DNA of 64,000 nt from Acridotheres tristis (GCA_037013685.1 CM072919.1:2419616-2483615), one strand, 5' to 3'. Numbered from the stretch's first letter, positions 12,601 through 27,600 are shown. Numbers and translations: made by a program. The notes: generated by a model from the sequence alone, not told the origin.

Positions 12601-15600
12601 GTTCAGCTTCTTTCATAAAAACCTGTTCAGGTAAAGAAAAGTTCATCAAGAAGCAGTTAACAAGAGCCTTTCATCCCCCACTAGAGCTATAATAAGATAA
12701 CAGGTAAGGTAATGGTTTGGTACCACTGCACCAAACCTTACTGGCTGACAGTCTTGCCCCAAAAAAAAAAAGCCCTTTTAAATTTCAGAGTTGAGATTCT
12801 AAAACTTACACCTGTCCTTACAGCCTTCAAATCACAGAATCATTCTAAAATGCTAACATTGACCTGTTTGACAAATGCCAATAGCAACGATTTGCCAAAC
12901 TATCTATATAACATAGATTTGTACTGTAGTCAAGAAACCAGGCTGGCCTCAAAACCAAGGGGTCAAGTACAATCTCTGTGTCACCACTTGCAAGAGTTAA
13001 AATAGCCACTTTAGGTAAAAAAAGCAGAGAAGAGTAACAATTGTAAATGTACTGCACTGAATTTTGCAGTGTATAGCAGTGTTTCTTACTGCTTTACAGA
13101 TAGTTTCACAGACCTTGGTCTTCCCTATTTGATAGTAGTTTTCATTCAGTTTTAGTTTATTCAAATAAACACAAATGTCTTCCTTGGAGGCTTTGGCATT
13201 TTTGGGTAGTAACACCTGAAACTGGTCAATGAATTCCTGTAAAAAGCAGAGAGAGTAAGAGACCAAAGTTAGAAGGCAACTCCCAAGTTTAGAGTTTTAA
13301 CTCTAAAATTGAAATCTATTTAAGACACTTAAGCTACAGGGATCTGAAAATACTTACCTCTCATTCCAAACTGAGCTATTTTTCCATGTAAAATCCAGGC
13401 TACAGACAGCCTCATGTTAACTGAAAAATCACCTGGAAGTGATCTCTAAACCTACACAGAGTGCTTTACAGAAAACTAATTCCCACATGGAGACATCACT
13501 GTGCAGCACTGAATGACTGCACTCACAATGTTTTCCTTCACAAAACCAGGAAGAATTTCCTGGCAGATGACTCAGAATAATTTAACTATGACTTTTTACC
13601 ATGCAGGCTCTCTCAAAACTACAGTGCATTCTTACAGCCCATCCCAAGTGGTCATGAGCCTCACATGAAGAGACACACAAGACATGTTTTCCCAAGAGAG
13701 CAGATACTCCTGAAAGCACAATCCACCTGCAGTTCCCACTGTACCTGGAATGTGTATTTGGCACTGTAGCCAGACCTCCTGATCCGCACAGTTTCCAGCA
13801 TGCCCGTGTACCGTAACTGCTGCAGCACCAAGCTCTCATCAAAGAGCATCTCCTTCTGTAAAACATCACCAGGAAACAGCCAGTCAGAGCCTGAGCAGCC
13901 CAGCTGCTGTCACAGGGACAGCAGGTGTCTTCCCACACCTCGGTTACCTTCCACCTGCACACAGAGTGACAGAGAATAAGTTAAATAAAGAGACTGCAAG
14001 GCTCGAGCCCTGGATCTCAGCCTCACCTTCTCTGCATTGGAGCGGATGCAGCGGATGAAGAAGGGCTCAGCTCTGCCCAGTGTCTCCAGCAACTTGTTAA
14101 GTGAAGCCTGAAATGAAACAATCACAAAGGTTTGTCTTCAGGTATCAGCATTTTGAGTGGTGTTTGACAGCATGACAGCTTCTGCCTCAGGAATCAGGTT
14201 GTTTCAGGTCTCATGGCTATACAAAATCCAAACAGATTCTCCCATATTGCTCAGCACATCCTTGTGTTTGGTGTTTGCTTTTAGTTTTTCTCAAGAGTTT
14301 AAAGCAGGGTTTGAACATGCTCTCACAGTACCACTAGATCTGTACACAAGATTGATCAGTACAGAGAACTGACATTTCATGGCATAAATGGCATCTCAAA
14401 ATGTACTCTGATTTTAACCAAGTAATAAACCACACTTCAAAAAAACCATTAGAATAAAATCCACTTTGTTTTCCAAGCAAGACCAGCCTGGATGAGCCCA
14501 GGAGGGCCTGTGCCCTGAGGTGTCACCTACCTGGAACTGGGCACTTATGCTGGGGGGTTTCTTCTTCTTGTGCAAGTGCAAAAGGGACTTGGTAGTCCGA
14601 TCGTGCAGGGTCATGCTCATGATGAGCTTCAGAGATTTGGAATCCAGCAAGTTCTACAAGAAAATGTTCATAATCAACCAAGTGCAAATCTTCCAACTAA
14701 AAGGGAAATATCTTGTCTGAAATAAGTCAGAATGACACCAGCTACCCAGAGTTCCACATTCAATGGCATGTTATATTTAATGATTATTTCTATTTTGGGC
14801 CAAAACATTTCTTAAGAGTGAAACTGTTTCACAGCCCTGGGCCCAGAGTGTAAGGTGAACAAGGAGAATCACAATCACTGCATTTGTCTTCCCTGACTTG
14901 GAAGTGACTTTTTTCATTTATGGCATCTCCATATCTGTTTAATTAAGTAGTTCTTATTAAAGTGAACATTCAACTATATTTTAGCTTGTCAGGGTAAATA
15001 ACATAACTTTCCTACAATATAAAACAGCTGTGAAGTGAGTTCTGTCAATCAAAATGAAATTCACAGTGCATAAAAGCCCAAACCCAAGAGAAATCTAAAT
15101 TTTCTGATTACCTTGGGAATTATCTGCTTTTGCTTGACACCTTTACTTTTCCTGTTAAAATATTAAAGATCATTTAAGAAAAAAAAATACACATGATTTT
15201 TTATTATTTCAGCAAGCCATAAGTTGGTGCAATTTATGAGGAAAGGTGAAGGACAGAAGAAAATGAGCACAACAGCACCAGAGTGTGTTCATGCACATCT
15301 CACAAGTGATTAATGCAAGAAATGCAAACTGCTTTTCAACAAGAATTTTTTTTTTTAATAAACTCTGTAGGTATTGAAAGCTTTCAAAAGTGAAACAGTT
15401 TCTCTGAAGTCAAAGCTATTCAAAACTACTCTGCTGTACAACTACTGGGGTGTGAGTTATTCTCTTTAGCAACTGTATGGTCATTAAACCCATTATAACA
15501 CAAAGGCACTATCAAATAAAAATACTCAATTCAGAAGCTACAGCTGCTGGCACCAGAACCTCTGAAAACACCCAACTGCTCCCAGGAGGACAATGCATGT

Positions 15601-18600
15601 CCCAGCACCAGAAACTCTGGAATGTCTGAGCAGGACACACACCTCAGGCTCAGCTCTCACCCACACACACAAGGTGAAGAAGTGGAAGCTCTCAGAGAGA
15701 AGCTGCAGTCACATCCTGCTGGCTCTGAGCATATTAACTCTGTGATACAGGGCAGGCTCCTGCTCTGAGCCACCCAGGTTACATTATTATACACTGGAGC
15801 ACAGATTCATTCCCTTACACATGCACAGAACTGCAGATGTAAAGAGTCTAAACCGAGGAATACATCCAGCATCAGCATCCTGAATTTCAGGAAACATTTG
15901 TCACACCTTGTGGGAGATCTCACTATTGAATATTTTGCAAGGACAAGCTCATAGTACATACTTGGGAGTTTTTAAACCAAGTTCACATAAGATGTAGGTT
16001 TAACTTTCAGCTAATGCAATGAAGCAACAAGGTGCTCTCTACAGCCTATCTGCAGTAGGGATGTTTTATTTTTTAATTGCCTCGTTTAGTGTTTTTCAAA
16101 AGACAAATTTGGCACAAGCATAATTTTTAGGGACTGGAATAACTGCTTGGTTCTTGTTGCACTTTCAAAGCAATACCCAGAGCACTCACAGGAGGTGGGA
16201 GCGGTGTTGAAGCTGACTGAGGGACCGAAGCAGCTCACAGGGATCATCACCCTGCCAGGGCAGTCCTTTAATACTGGCGATGATTTGGTCATGCATGTCT
16301 CTAAAATGATCCACAGCAAAACACAGGTGCCAAACAGAGATACACAGCCATGAGAGAGGGGGGGAAAAAAGGAGTTAAAACCCCAAAAGGTTCCATCACC
16401 AAGTGTGTGCCAAAATGTAGCAGGTCAATCCCAGCTACTTTTTCCTAAACATGAATGATTTTGATGACAAGTCCGAATTTTCTACTCCATCAGTGCTCTA
16501 AAATTTAATTGCCAGGGTCTCATACTCAACTTACTCTCTGATTCTACCTTTCAATGTAAATTCTTGAGCACCAATTGAGAACATGGAGGAAAATTTAGTA
16601 AAATGCACTTAGCAGGGTACTCTTCTAGTTAAGCCAAGGAACCTTTTCAGGTAGATAAAAGCTTCTTTATAACCAACAGTAAGCACTTTTATAGAGAGAG
16701 ATTTGACTACTAAAATGAGGCTACTTAAAAAGACTTACATTAGAAAGGTAAGTTATAAACAAGCTGTTAGATGGATACTTGAAGAAATTTTGGGTTTCAT
16801 TTCCATTTCAAACTTATTCATGTTTAGTTTTTCAAAGTAAGCCTGGGATGGTTCTTAATTCGTGGCATGTTCCATTCTTCAAGCATGCACTGTGCTTGTG
16901 AAGTGTTGTGTCCTGGCATAGAACTTACCTTCTTTACTCTCCAGAGAGGCACAAACCAAAAATAACAGAAGTGTAAGAATCACTTCTGACTCTTAGATGC
17001 TCTCCCCATTCTGAGCTGCTCACAGAGGCAGCAGAATTATTACACAGGTTTGCTGCTTCCCTGGGTACCTCTGAACTTTTTTGAGTATCAAGATTTAAGA
17101 TATCCCAAGGAAACAGATCTGGTAAGCTGTGACCAATCCTTTCACCCAAATTGGATATTTAGTTCTTTGTTTCCTCAAGTGACACAGCCTTTCCAGGATG
17201 CAGTAATTAGGAAGCAGCATGAAGTCACTACTTTAAGTGCTCTATGGCTTCACTGTCACCCAGAGCACACTGAGAAAGTCACTGTGTCCTGGAAATGTGC
17301 CTCCCTGGCCTGGGAGTTCAGGCCTTTTGCTACTTACTTCTTGTTCTCACAAAAAGAAATGATGTCTTGAAAAGCATTTATATCGAAATCCTCAGAACAA
17401 TCAAATGAGAAATCGAGCACTGAGCGGCTGCAAAAGGAACACGTACAAAGCCTAAATATCCATGGAAAGGCAAATCTCCGTGCAGAGATACAGTTCTGTA
17501 AGCCTGGCCCTGCCTCTGCCCCCTTCAGTGACCCACACTGGCTGCAGAGGAGCACACAATGCTAAAAGCTGCTCACACCAACCACAGAGAGCTCAAAAAC
17601 CCAGTGGTAAATGGAACTGAGGCTGTCCCCAGCATGTGGTAGCATTGGCTCTTACATAAAAAGCTAGAGTGTTGTTTAGATGGTATTAAAAAGGCCAAAG
17701 AAAACAAGACAGAAGAAATAAAACTTGCTTTCCTTGTGGAAAGATCTAGTTGAGATTTGATATATGAAAATCCAACTCAGCAATCCAGCTTTTCCCTGTA
17801 GGGGTTAAGGATGTGTTTCTCACCGATAAACTTTTTCTACCGGCGTATTTGATCTCTGGAGTTCTCCAAGGGGAACTCTGGGTCCTTGACGTACCACTCC
17901 TGTCAGGATATTACCAAAAAAATTGCATTTTGACAAAGATATGAGCAGGCAGAAAGCCCCAAACAAACCACCAACTGCAAAGGGCCTGGAGTTTTTATCC
18001 AGTCTTTTATCAAGCTACAGTACTTTTCTGCTCAAACTCCCTTCTCCTAGAAAGGAAGTTGCAGCTGCTCAAATTGAGTAGTTAATCCTGAATACTCATT
18101 TGATACTTCACAGAGGTCTAAGATCAAAACTAGTGATGAGAATACCAGAACTATCACTCCCAACCTTCACAAACAGACCTTCAAGTCAGTCCCAGCCTGC
18201 TGGAAATGCTGCACTGACTGGAGGAGGAAAGCTGAATGACCTCAGATAAGAACAGTGACAATCTCCTCCATGTGTGAATATTAAACCATTTCCACACCCC
18301 ATGTGCCTTTAGCACCAAAGATGGTGTCTGGTTTATGAGGTTTTGCCACAAACTCATTCTGCCAGCAGAGCAATTGTAGAGTATTAAATGTTTTCAGAGT
18401 TTTCTGTTCCATACCTGCAGTTTTCCAGCCCTACCTGCAGTTTCCCGAGCCCTACCTGCAGTTTCCCATGCCATACATGAACTTCCCCCTGCCTTACCTG
18501 CACTTTTCAAGCCCTACCCTGCAGTTTCCCATTCCACACCTGCCGTCCCCATCCCCGCCGTTCCCCGTTCCATCCCTCTCGTTCCCAGCCCCATCCCCTC

Positions 18601-21600
18601 TCGTTCCCAGCCCCGTCCCCCCTCGTTCCCCGTTCCATCCCTCTCGTTCCCAGCCCCGTCCCCGCCGTTCCCTGCCCCGTCCCCGCCGTTCCCAGCCCCA
18701 CCTGCCGTTTTCTGGGCCCTCTCGCGGCCGGCCTGGGCGAACACGGCCATGGCTCGGATGGCCGCCCGCAGCACGGCCCAGCGGAACACGGCCACCGGGT
18801 CCATCCCGATCAGCTCCCGCACGAAGGCGCTGTCGCTGCTGCGCAGCAGGGCCACGATATCGGGTCTCATGTAATCCATGTTTTTCTCCCTGAAATCCTG
18901 CAAAACAGGCACGTGGAACCGCGAGCTCTCGGGAAAGCTCTCTGTGTTTTGTTTCTTCAGAATAATAGCGAGGGCTGCCCTCCAGCCAACACCACCCAAA
19001 AGCAAACCCAAAGTGCCTCTGAGAACCCTTCTGATCCAGCCCATTCCCAGCAAATTTTCTACATCCTGACAATAAATTCCCAGAAAAGGGAAGGAAATTT
19101 TTTTGGTGCTCATCAGATTTATCACCTACTTTGATCTGGTATTTCACTTTGCCAGCAAAGTGGCGAATAATAAAAGCAGGCTCCATCACTGGGGTTCCAA
19201 CAAAAAACTTGTTCTCCTCATGCTGCTGTTTGAATTTTGCCAGCAGAGTTTGGTTGGTGGCATGTGGAAAACTGGGAATACAAGACAAAAGAGATCAGCT
19301 ATTTCTCAAATACAGGCATATTTATTAGGGTGACAGAATGAACACCTAGTGCTCCTTGTGGAAAGTATTAATTGTCCAAGATCTCTACACCTGCTTTGAA
19401 TTTTAAAGGTGGGCTCAATTTCTGGACCCAAACCAAGCAGCTCCACAAACAGTAGAATATTCAGAGGTTTCAATTTTTCCTCCCCCTTCAGCAGCCAAAT
19501 TTAGTTAGGACCACATTAACTATTTACCACACTTGCTACAAAGACTTACAGACATGCATTTTACTTTAATTGCAGTTCCATGGTAAGCCACAAACATGGA
19601 AGTTCCTAAGTTTGCATAAGCCAAAGTTCAATTTTAGCATCAACGTATTTTACCACCATATTGGAGTCATTAGAAGCAAATACCAGTGTAAATCAAAGTC
19701 ATAAATAACGTTTTGCTTCTCACAACATTCCTCTTCTTTTTCAAAGGCTGTATTTCTGTTCTCTTTCACTGTCCTTTCCTCCCCCCAGCCACACATGTTT
19801 TCTCAGAAGATGTTTGTTGCTTACTTGCTTTCTTCATCCAGAAGATAGAAGAGGCCAGTGGGCTTCTTGCTGATTAAGTGAATGCAGGCCACATTATCAG
19901 TATAGTCAATATTGTGCCAAGTGATCCCTTCACTCTTATATTCCTCCTGTGTAGCTCAAGAAAATTCCCTTATCAGTACAGTGCCCTGACCTTTGATGTC
20001 CTGTGGTCTAAGTGCTTAAAACACAGCCTTGGAAAGCTACAGCAAGTGGAGTTTGTTAGTTCAGGCAGCAGAGACAAAAATAAGGAGAATTTATAAATAA
20101 GAACAGAAGAACAGGCATAGTGGCACAGATCAAAGGTCCTCAGGCACGTCACTCAGCAGGGTCTGTTTGAAAAAACTATTTCAAAACCAAAGCTGTGAAA
20201 GGAATGTTCTGCTGTGCTCTGCCTTCCCAGCCATCAGCAGCTACGACCCTGGAGTCAGACATGGAATCCACAGCACTCCAGTAAAACTGGGCAGACATAG
20301 AAGAGTTCAAGTCTATTTTCTCTTCCATAATTTTTGTATTATGGGAAATGAGAATAGTTAAATATCAAGTTCCAGAGTTTTCACATTGCACTGTCAGAGG
20401 AAATAACAGAAGTTTCTAAATAGGCAGTTAAGGCCTCCACAACATCAGCACCAGAACTTCCCCACGGAAGCAATGGCTATTGCTTAGGCTCAGAACATTT
20501 GGAGCTCCCTGACAAGAGAACATGAAGCTCTTCTGCTGGAGTGACAATCCCTCAAATGCTTGACAAGACAAGCTTCCACTAAGATACAGAAGCCAAATGC
20601 CAGCTTTTCTTAATGCTGTAAATATCCACAGGAAAAAGTTAATGATAAGGTAATAAAGGAAAAAAATGATAAAGTAAAAAAAGGAATCACACAGAAAATT
20701 AAGTAAGTTTTAGGTTTAATAAAGGACAGAGAGCACCTCTCATGTTCTAGATGATGATGATAAATGCATTATTTTTAAGTAGGTGGAATTCAGTCTGCCC
20801 AACACAGTGCACACCGTGTTACAGAACTGAAATGCCATTTTCCACAGACAAAAAAGCCTTTCTTTAAAAAGATATAGAGATCCCCTTGAGGGCCCTTAGG
20901 CTGCAAGAGATACAGGAAATGGGTCATTCAAGGATTAAGCTTATTTGGAAAAATGGCATTAGTAGAAAAAAAAGAAAGAAGACAATGTAACTATTTACTC
21001 TGGCCAGCCTGGATAGCCAATTCTGTCCTAAGTTACAAAACAGGGACCTCAACATTATGTTTACACACAAAGTTTGGATATTTGGTAATTTTATTTTCTT
21101 TAAAATGCCTGCCTAAAGTTGTTGACAAAGTATCACATACTAGAGAATGACTCCTTTCAGCAGTGACCTGAGAACCACATTTCTGCACGAAGCAGGAAAA
21201 AATCAAGTCTGGAGCAAAGCCCCCTGCAAAAGGCAGTGCAGGAACAGGATCCGTGGGCTCCTGCAGCACTGAGTGCTCTGTCAGATGACTCCATCTGCAC
21301 ACAGTCCATCAACAACCACTGATACCAGGATTTCAGAACCAGGATCAGAGCTGTGTCCCCTAAATGCAGTTGGGTGGGAGAGGCAGCAAAGACTGGTTAT
21401 TAAATACTTACAGACTGACAAAAATAACAGAAGCTGTTTCCCAACCATTACAACAAAAACACCTGACTCCAACCCCTCACCTACAGACTTCCAATACCAA
21501 AGTTCACAGTTTTAGCTGACTTCTGTCTGGGATCACCTGAATGTTATCTTAGTTTTTGTAGTCAAGCAGAAACTTAGTGCCAGCCCTCTGAAGAAAAACC

Positions 21601-24600
21601 CCGTTAGTACAAGAACAGCAATAGTGAAAGAAGAAATTTTAAAAGTAAAGACTTTCAGAAATATTCAAGCAGTTATGCCATGGGGTTTTACAGAGTAAAG
21701 GCTAAGTTTGCATAATACATAAACACTTGATAAAAACGGGTTTCACTTCAGCCACTCTCATTTCTTACCTGCTCCAATTTGAAAATGTGCTGATTGAAAT
21801 AATACTGAAGTTGCTCATTCGCATAATTTATACAGAACTGCTCAAAACTGTTGGTTTCAAAATCTTCAAATCCAAAAATATCAAGTACACCAATGGACAG
21901 ACACTAAAAGAAGATGTGGAAATCTAGTTACCAGTCTGTCAGTGCCTTAACCCCCAACAGATAAACAGTCCAGAAAGCACTGCAGTCTGTGCTGAAAGAT
22001 TTTAAATATTTAATAGTTCTGTCTACTGTGAAAACAGAGATGAATAAATATTACCAGGAAATTTACCATGGGTTTGAGAAGTATCAAAATTTATCCTAGA
22101 TATCACAACACATCATCTCTAGCATTAACTGTTAGGGCCAAACACACAACTGCCTGCAAGGACTTGGTTTTGGGAGAGACTTACTGTAACAGATTCCTCC
22201 ATGTCCTTCTTGTTAAGGAGTGCATGATTGATTCTCAGAACAATCCAATCAAACAGAGCACTGTACAAGGACTTGGCCATGGAATCACGAGCTGTTATTG
22301 CCTGCAGATCAAACAGTCTTCAGAATTTTGTTCAAAAAAATAATCATTTCCATTTCAAACCAGTGTCACTTACAGGTAACAACCCCAGCAGAGGGTTTGC
22401 CTTTAATTCAAGCTTCTAACTTTCCAACCACCCCCTCACAAAATGTGAAAGTGTACCATAATAGCTTTTTAAATCCAAAACAGCAAGTTTCAGTTATTTA
22501 AAATCACTCTACAAGTGTTCTTTTACTCACCTCATTGAGACTATATGGCAAAATAAGCTTATCATTAGCAGTCACAGTTTTTCTTTTTGTTAGCACTTCT
22601 ACCAGGATTTCCCGTTTAACCTTCAAAATGAGAGAACAAGAGTTGCTGTCACCATCAAGCACCTCAATGAGTTATTTGACTGCAGCAGTGGACATACAAC
22701 TTCTTCAGAGAAGCTCTTTGACAGCAGCCACATTTATCATCCATCAGTAGCTTTACAAGTCCTACAACTTGTTTGAATTATCTTGTTTACATTCACTCAG
22801 ATGTTTGCCTGTGGTGGCAAAGAACACACCTACACTGAATCTATTCTTGCTCATCTCTGTGATTGGTGAATCAACAAATTCTACTTCCATGCTATAGGTT
22901 ATATTCCATCTCCAATCCCAATAATCTCACTGATTTCATGTTTCCCCTCCCACAAGATAGTGGAAGTATCACAAAGGAGATTTAGATACAGCAATTGGGA
23001 TATGTGAGTGAAATGCTGAGGTAGAACATGACAAACAGGTGTATCACACACTAATGCTGAAGAGAAATACTCTACTTTCAACAGCTGGGAAAGAATGTCC
23101 AACACTTCAGGAGGTCCCACGTCCAAGCCTTCATCCCGACCTGTGGCTTTCTTCTTGTATGTGACATTGCCCAAATACAGAATAGCTGAAAGTATTGAAA
23201 AGATCCTAAAGAAGAAAATTGAATTATGTCAGAATTTTTCTTAAGAGAGCTCACTATAACAGGTTAGCAGACCTCATTCTGCCTCAAGAATCAGTCTCTA
23301 AGTCCTCAAACACTCAGCTCTCCTTGTTCCCTACAGAACTACACATGATCCCAACTGCCCATTGCAACCCATGAACAATAACTGCCAGTCACAAAAGCTC
23401 ACAGAACTCCACTTACTGTTTCTTGGTTGCTGAAAGGAAGCCAACCATCTCCATGGCTTGTTTTAACCTCTCAAATTCATGTCGCAGATCTTCCCCATCT
23501 TCAATTTTCAAGTTATGCTGCAAAGAGAAATCCAGAAAAAGGCAAAGAATGAAACCCAAACATCACAAAAAGCCCAGTGTAATCTGTTCTCCTTCCTTTC
23601 ACCTTTGACACAACACACAGACAACCCTTACCAATGCATTGGTAAATCACAGATTACCTGGTTGAGGTAGAAATAATCTTCAGGTTGCTTGAGGTGAAAT
23701 TCTTTACGCTCTTCCTCATTGACTCCAAGTAGCAAATAATAAAAGACATGGTAGTTCCTGCAAAGTCAATACATCTCTCTCATGAAAATATAATGGATTT
23801 TGTTTTATTCTATATAGTTCAGATGCTCTTGAACTGCTGCATTGGTTTTAATTCTCTTGGAAAACTGTATTTCTCTCTTACCTTTCATCTTTTTCTTGAG
23901 AAACCAGACGAGATTTTTCAAGCAGGTATTTTTCAACCACAGCCCTAAGGAGCCACAGAAAATGAAATAAGCATGAGGGCAAAAAGAAAAGGCCTCAGAA
24001 AAACATCAGACAGCAACTGCCAAGGGAGTTCAAATAACGAGATCTGCACTGAAACGTGCAAGAGAAGAGCTCAGACACCACCTTAAATCTCAACCAAGAA
24101 TTTCAGTAGGCCCTATATTGTGAGTGGAACAAAGAAATACCCTAGGAACACCTCTCTGCAGTGCTTAGGTTTATGCAGTTAACTTAAAACAGGCAGGCCA
24201 AGCAAGGAAAGTGCTGATGAAAATTGCCACGAGAAACAAGACCCACAGAAGGGTAATGTGTTATCCTGGAAGATTAACAATTATCTGACAATATCAGAAA
24301 TATCCCAGATATCTGTTCTGATTCTCACCCCAACAATGCTGGATTTTTCCTGTCAGTGAAAACGTCAGCCTAGAATGGAAGCCAGCCAGCAAACCCCCTA
24401 AAGGGTGACAAAGTAACCTAAACAATAATTCTGAGTCCTTGACAAGGGGTACAATGATTGAGGACAAAGTTGGAGCAACTTTTTCTCAGGCAGAAGACAA
24501 AACAAGAGTATTTAAATTGTACCAATCTCGTGAGCTAGTGTGACTGGGTCTGAAAAGAAGTGAAATTCTTTCAGAATAACACTTAAGGCACATGTGGCAC

Positions 24601-27600
24601 AGAGTTCCCAGACACTCATGTTATTGCAAATGAGAAGAAATCCAAAGAAAAGAAACACTGGAGCATAAAGGTCAGGGACTGCTCATGACACTCCACAGTC
24701 CCTCAGAACCAGCAAATGTAGACATTAAATATCTCATATTTTAAGACCTTTAGATATAAGCAGACACATTTGATAATTTTATAGCATTCTTTATCTCTCT
24801 AACTGATGTTTAAACTGTTTCTTTAAAATGGCTTCCTCAAATCTATTTCACTTCTCTCCACTTCTCTTAAAAATTCAGATCTTATGGTTTTAAATGCAAA
24901 ATGGGGAGGGCAGGGAGTGTTATGCAAAAGCCTTCATTTAGCATGAAGGTAAATTCTATTTTCATTTAGCAAGAAGGTAAAGATACAGCAGCAGATTCTT
25001 AACCTGAGCCAGCTGTACAGCAAAGTCAGAATATTGTGCATCACCTCACAATTCCACAAAGCTCAGTTACAGAATTTTAAACTCCATAGCATCAAGCTAT
25101 TCTCATATGAGCAGAGCTCCAACAAGGCATCATTTCATGTACAACAGAGGCTTCCCAGTTCCTAAAAGCCCAGAGATCTCCCCCAGATCAGCTCAGCCTG
25201 TACTTACCCTCGGACAATACCATTCTCTAAATAGTTGACTTGAATGAACTTCCCAAATCGACTGGAGTTATTGTTATGTGCTGTTTTTGCATTTCCAAAT
25301 GCCTGCAATAAAGCAAAATGAGTTAATTTTCAATCAAACTAAACACGTCAATGCTCAGCTTCCCAAGCTCTTCTGTTCATTGTTCAGATTCCCTTCAGCT
25401 TCCAGAATAAATTGGAATACTGGGGGAACTGCAGCACACAAACACCAAAAGGGCAGCTTAGGAAGCCCCCTTGTTCCTCACAGAACTATATGTGCTTATT
25501 ATTTCCCCCATGCAGGAATATCTGTGGGACTGAGGGAAGGAAATAACACTTTGAGATATTTTCAGGAGTACAGGACAGGTAACCACAGGTAGAGAGTGCA
25601 AATCAGCCTTAATCAGTAACAATTAGGACCTCAGAGAAGACATTCAGCACAACCACCATGAAATCACCTTTTCCATACAAAAGTCACCAACCACATCCTA
25701 TTCCCCCATTTATTGCTACCACTGAAAAAAATTCCCATTAAACACAACTTTTCTTCAAGAGAGACAGAACATTAGTATCTCCTTTATAAAGTTAGCCCAG
25801 GAATTTTCAAAGTTCTGTATTCAAAAAACCAGGAAAGGACAAACAGAAAAATGTTGGTTTACAGAACAACTCATTGGGCAGCCATTCTGCTACACAACAC
25901 TGAAAAATTGAGTTTTATGATGAGGTGTTAGGAAAGAAAAAATACATATGGCACAAACTCTAACTGTGCATCTCTAATTCTTGAATCAGATCATGAGTCC
26001 TCTGACAGCTGCTAATACACACAACACAAAATCCTCTGCACGAGCCACACTTCAGATCTACAAAGGAACCTTATGACAGTCCAGTACCATTAGTTCTTGG
26101 GAATGTCTTTAAGTTTATCAACTCTTAACTATGTGTTCCCTTCTACCACACAGCATCTAAAGGAAACCTCAGCAAAATGCAATTACTTGCAAAAACACCC
26201 TGCTTGGACAGACTATCCCAGCATCTCCTGCCACAGATATTTCCTCTGAAAGCTCCAAGCAATGATGTCCTCCATGAGGAAATCCTCCTCCCTAATCCAG
26301 AGCCCTTGTGAAATGGTTTGTGAAACGATTGCAGGGAGCTGTGTGATCTCCTCCCCCACACACAGACACTCACACATCTGGAGCAGAGCACAGAGCTGTG
26401 TGCACACCCAGCCATGCTGGGCACATCCACTTAGGGCTGGTTCCATGTAAAACACCGTCATTATCATCATCTGTATGTTGAAAGACTTGCCTTCTCTTCT
26501 GGTTTTGGTTTTTTTATCGAGGTACTTTTTATCAAAAGTACCTTAAGGGTTTCAGCAGTGCTGCAGTGGAACTTTTGGGCCACTAATTCCAGGTTCTCCA
26601 AGCTCTCCCAGCAGCAGACTTCCATTCAGAGGATCTGAAAAACTTCCTATAAACTAGGAGAATGTCCATAATTCTTCAAGCAACTGTTATTCCTGACCTA
26701 AAGGAGTAAGCTCAAGGAGATTTTCCAGTGCAGAGTAACTGTGCTGCAACTCCAGAAAAATCAACAGGCTTCAGCAGGGACAGGGTTTGTATCCAGAAGG
26801 GCTCACACATGCTGAAGGTAGAGGATCTAGATCCAGAAGTGCTCACACAAGGCTGAAGGGAAAGGATTTGCATCCAGAAATGCTCACACATGGCTGAGGC
26901 TGAGCTCCAGCTTTGGATTTTCCAAGAGCACACCACACATGTTACAGAGCCAACAGCATCCCCACTCAGATTTTTCAAAGCCAGCATTGCCCAGCCACCA
27001 ATATCTCTTTGCAGCATTTACCCACCAATGCATCACCCAGATTTCCTTTTTTTTAGAGCCCATTTTGCATGCATATGCAAATGAATAGATGCATAAAATC
27101 CAGGTTAGCTCCTTGCAGTTGCCAAACCAGCAGTGAAAGTCCTGTGACCTCAGCACAGTGAGTGGTGAGTACATCAAACCCCTGTTCCTCTCCAGGACAG
27201 TGGCTCAGCTCCTGCTCTCTGCACGACATCCAACTTCCCATTCTGCCTTTGGGAAATCTGCTGCACTCAACTTTGTCAGCCTACAGAGCAATGGACTGCA
27301 AAATCATCCCAGAAAACGTTTTTGTGAAGTTTTCCAACTGAGGCACCAATGAACTATCACCAGTTATGTCCAAGAAGCCAAACCACACTACAGATACATT
27401 CGCAACAACATTTTTTCTTAATAAATTTTTTTGGCATTATAGAGTTAAGAAATCCCATAACTCAGGCTTCCTGAAAAACTTTTCTTAGTGATTACTCATG
27501 TAAGCAATGAATACAGTTTAAAATTAAAGGCTCTTATGATCTCATGTGTCTGGTATTTAGTCAAAGCATACAGCAAATTCTTAAAAGCTGATCTAATATT

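Noticed and set aside
12834..12850. ATCACAGAATCATTCTAAAATG as a third CR1 copy
   Set aside because: Only the terminal motif resembles CR1; the following sequence does not continue it.
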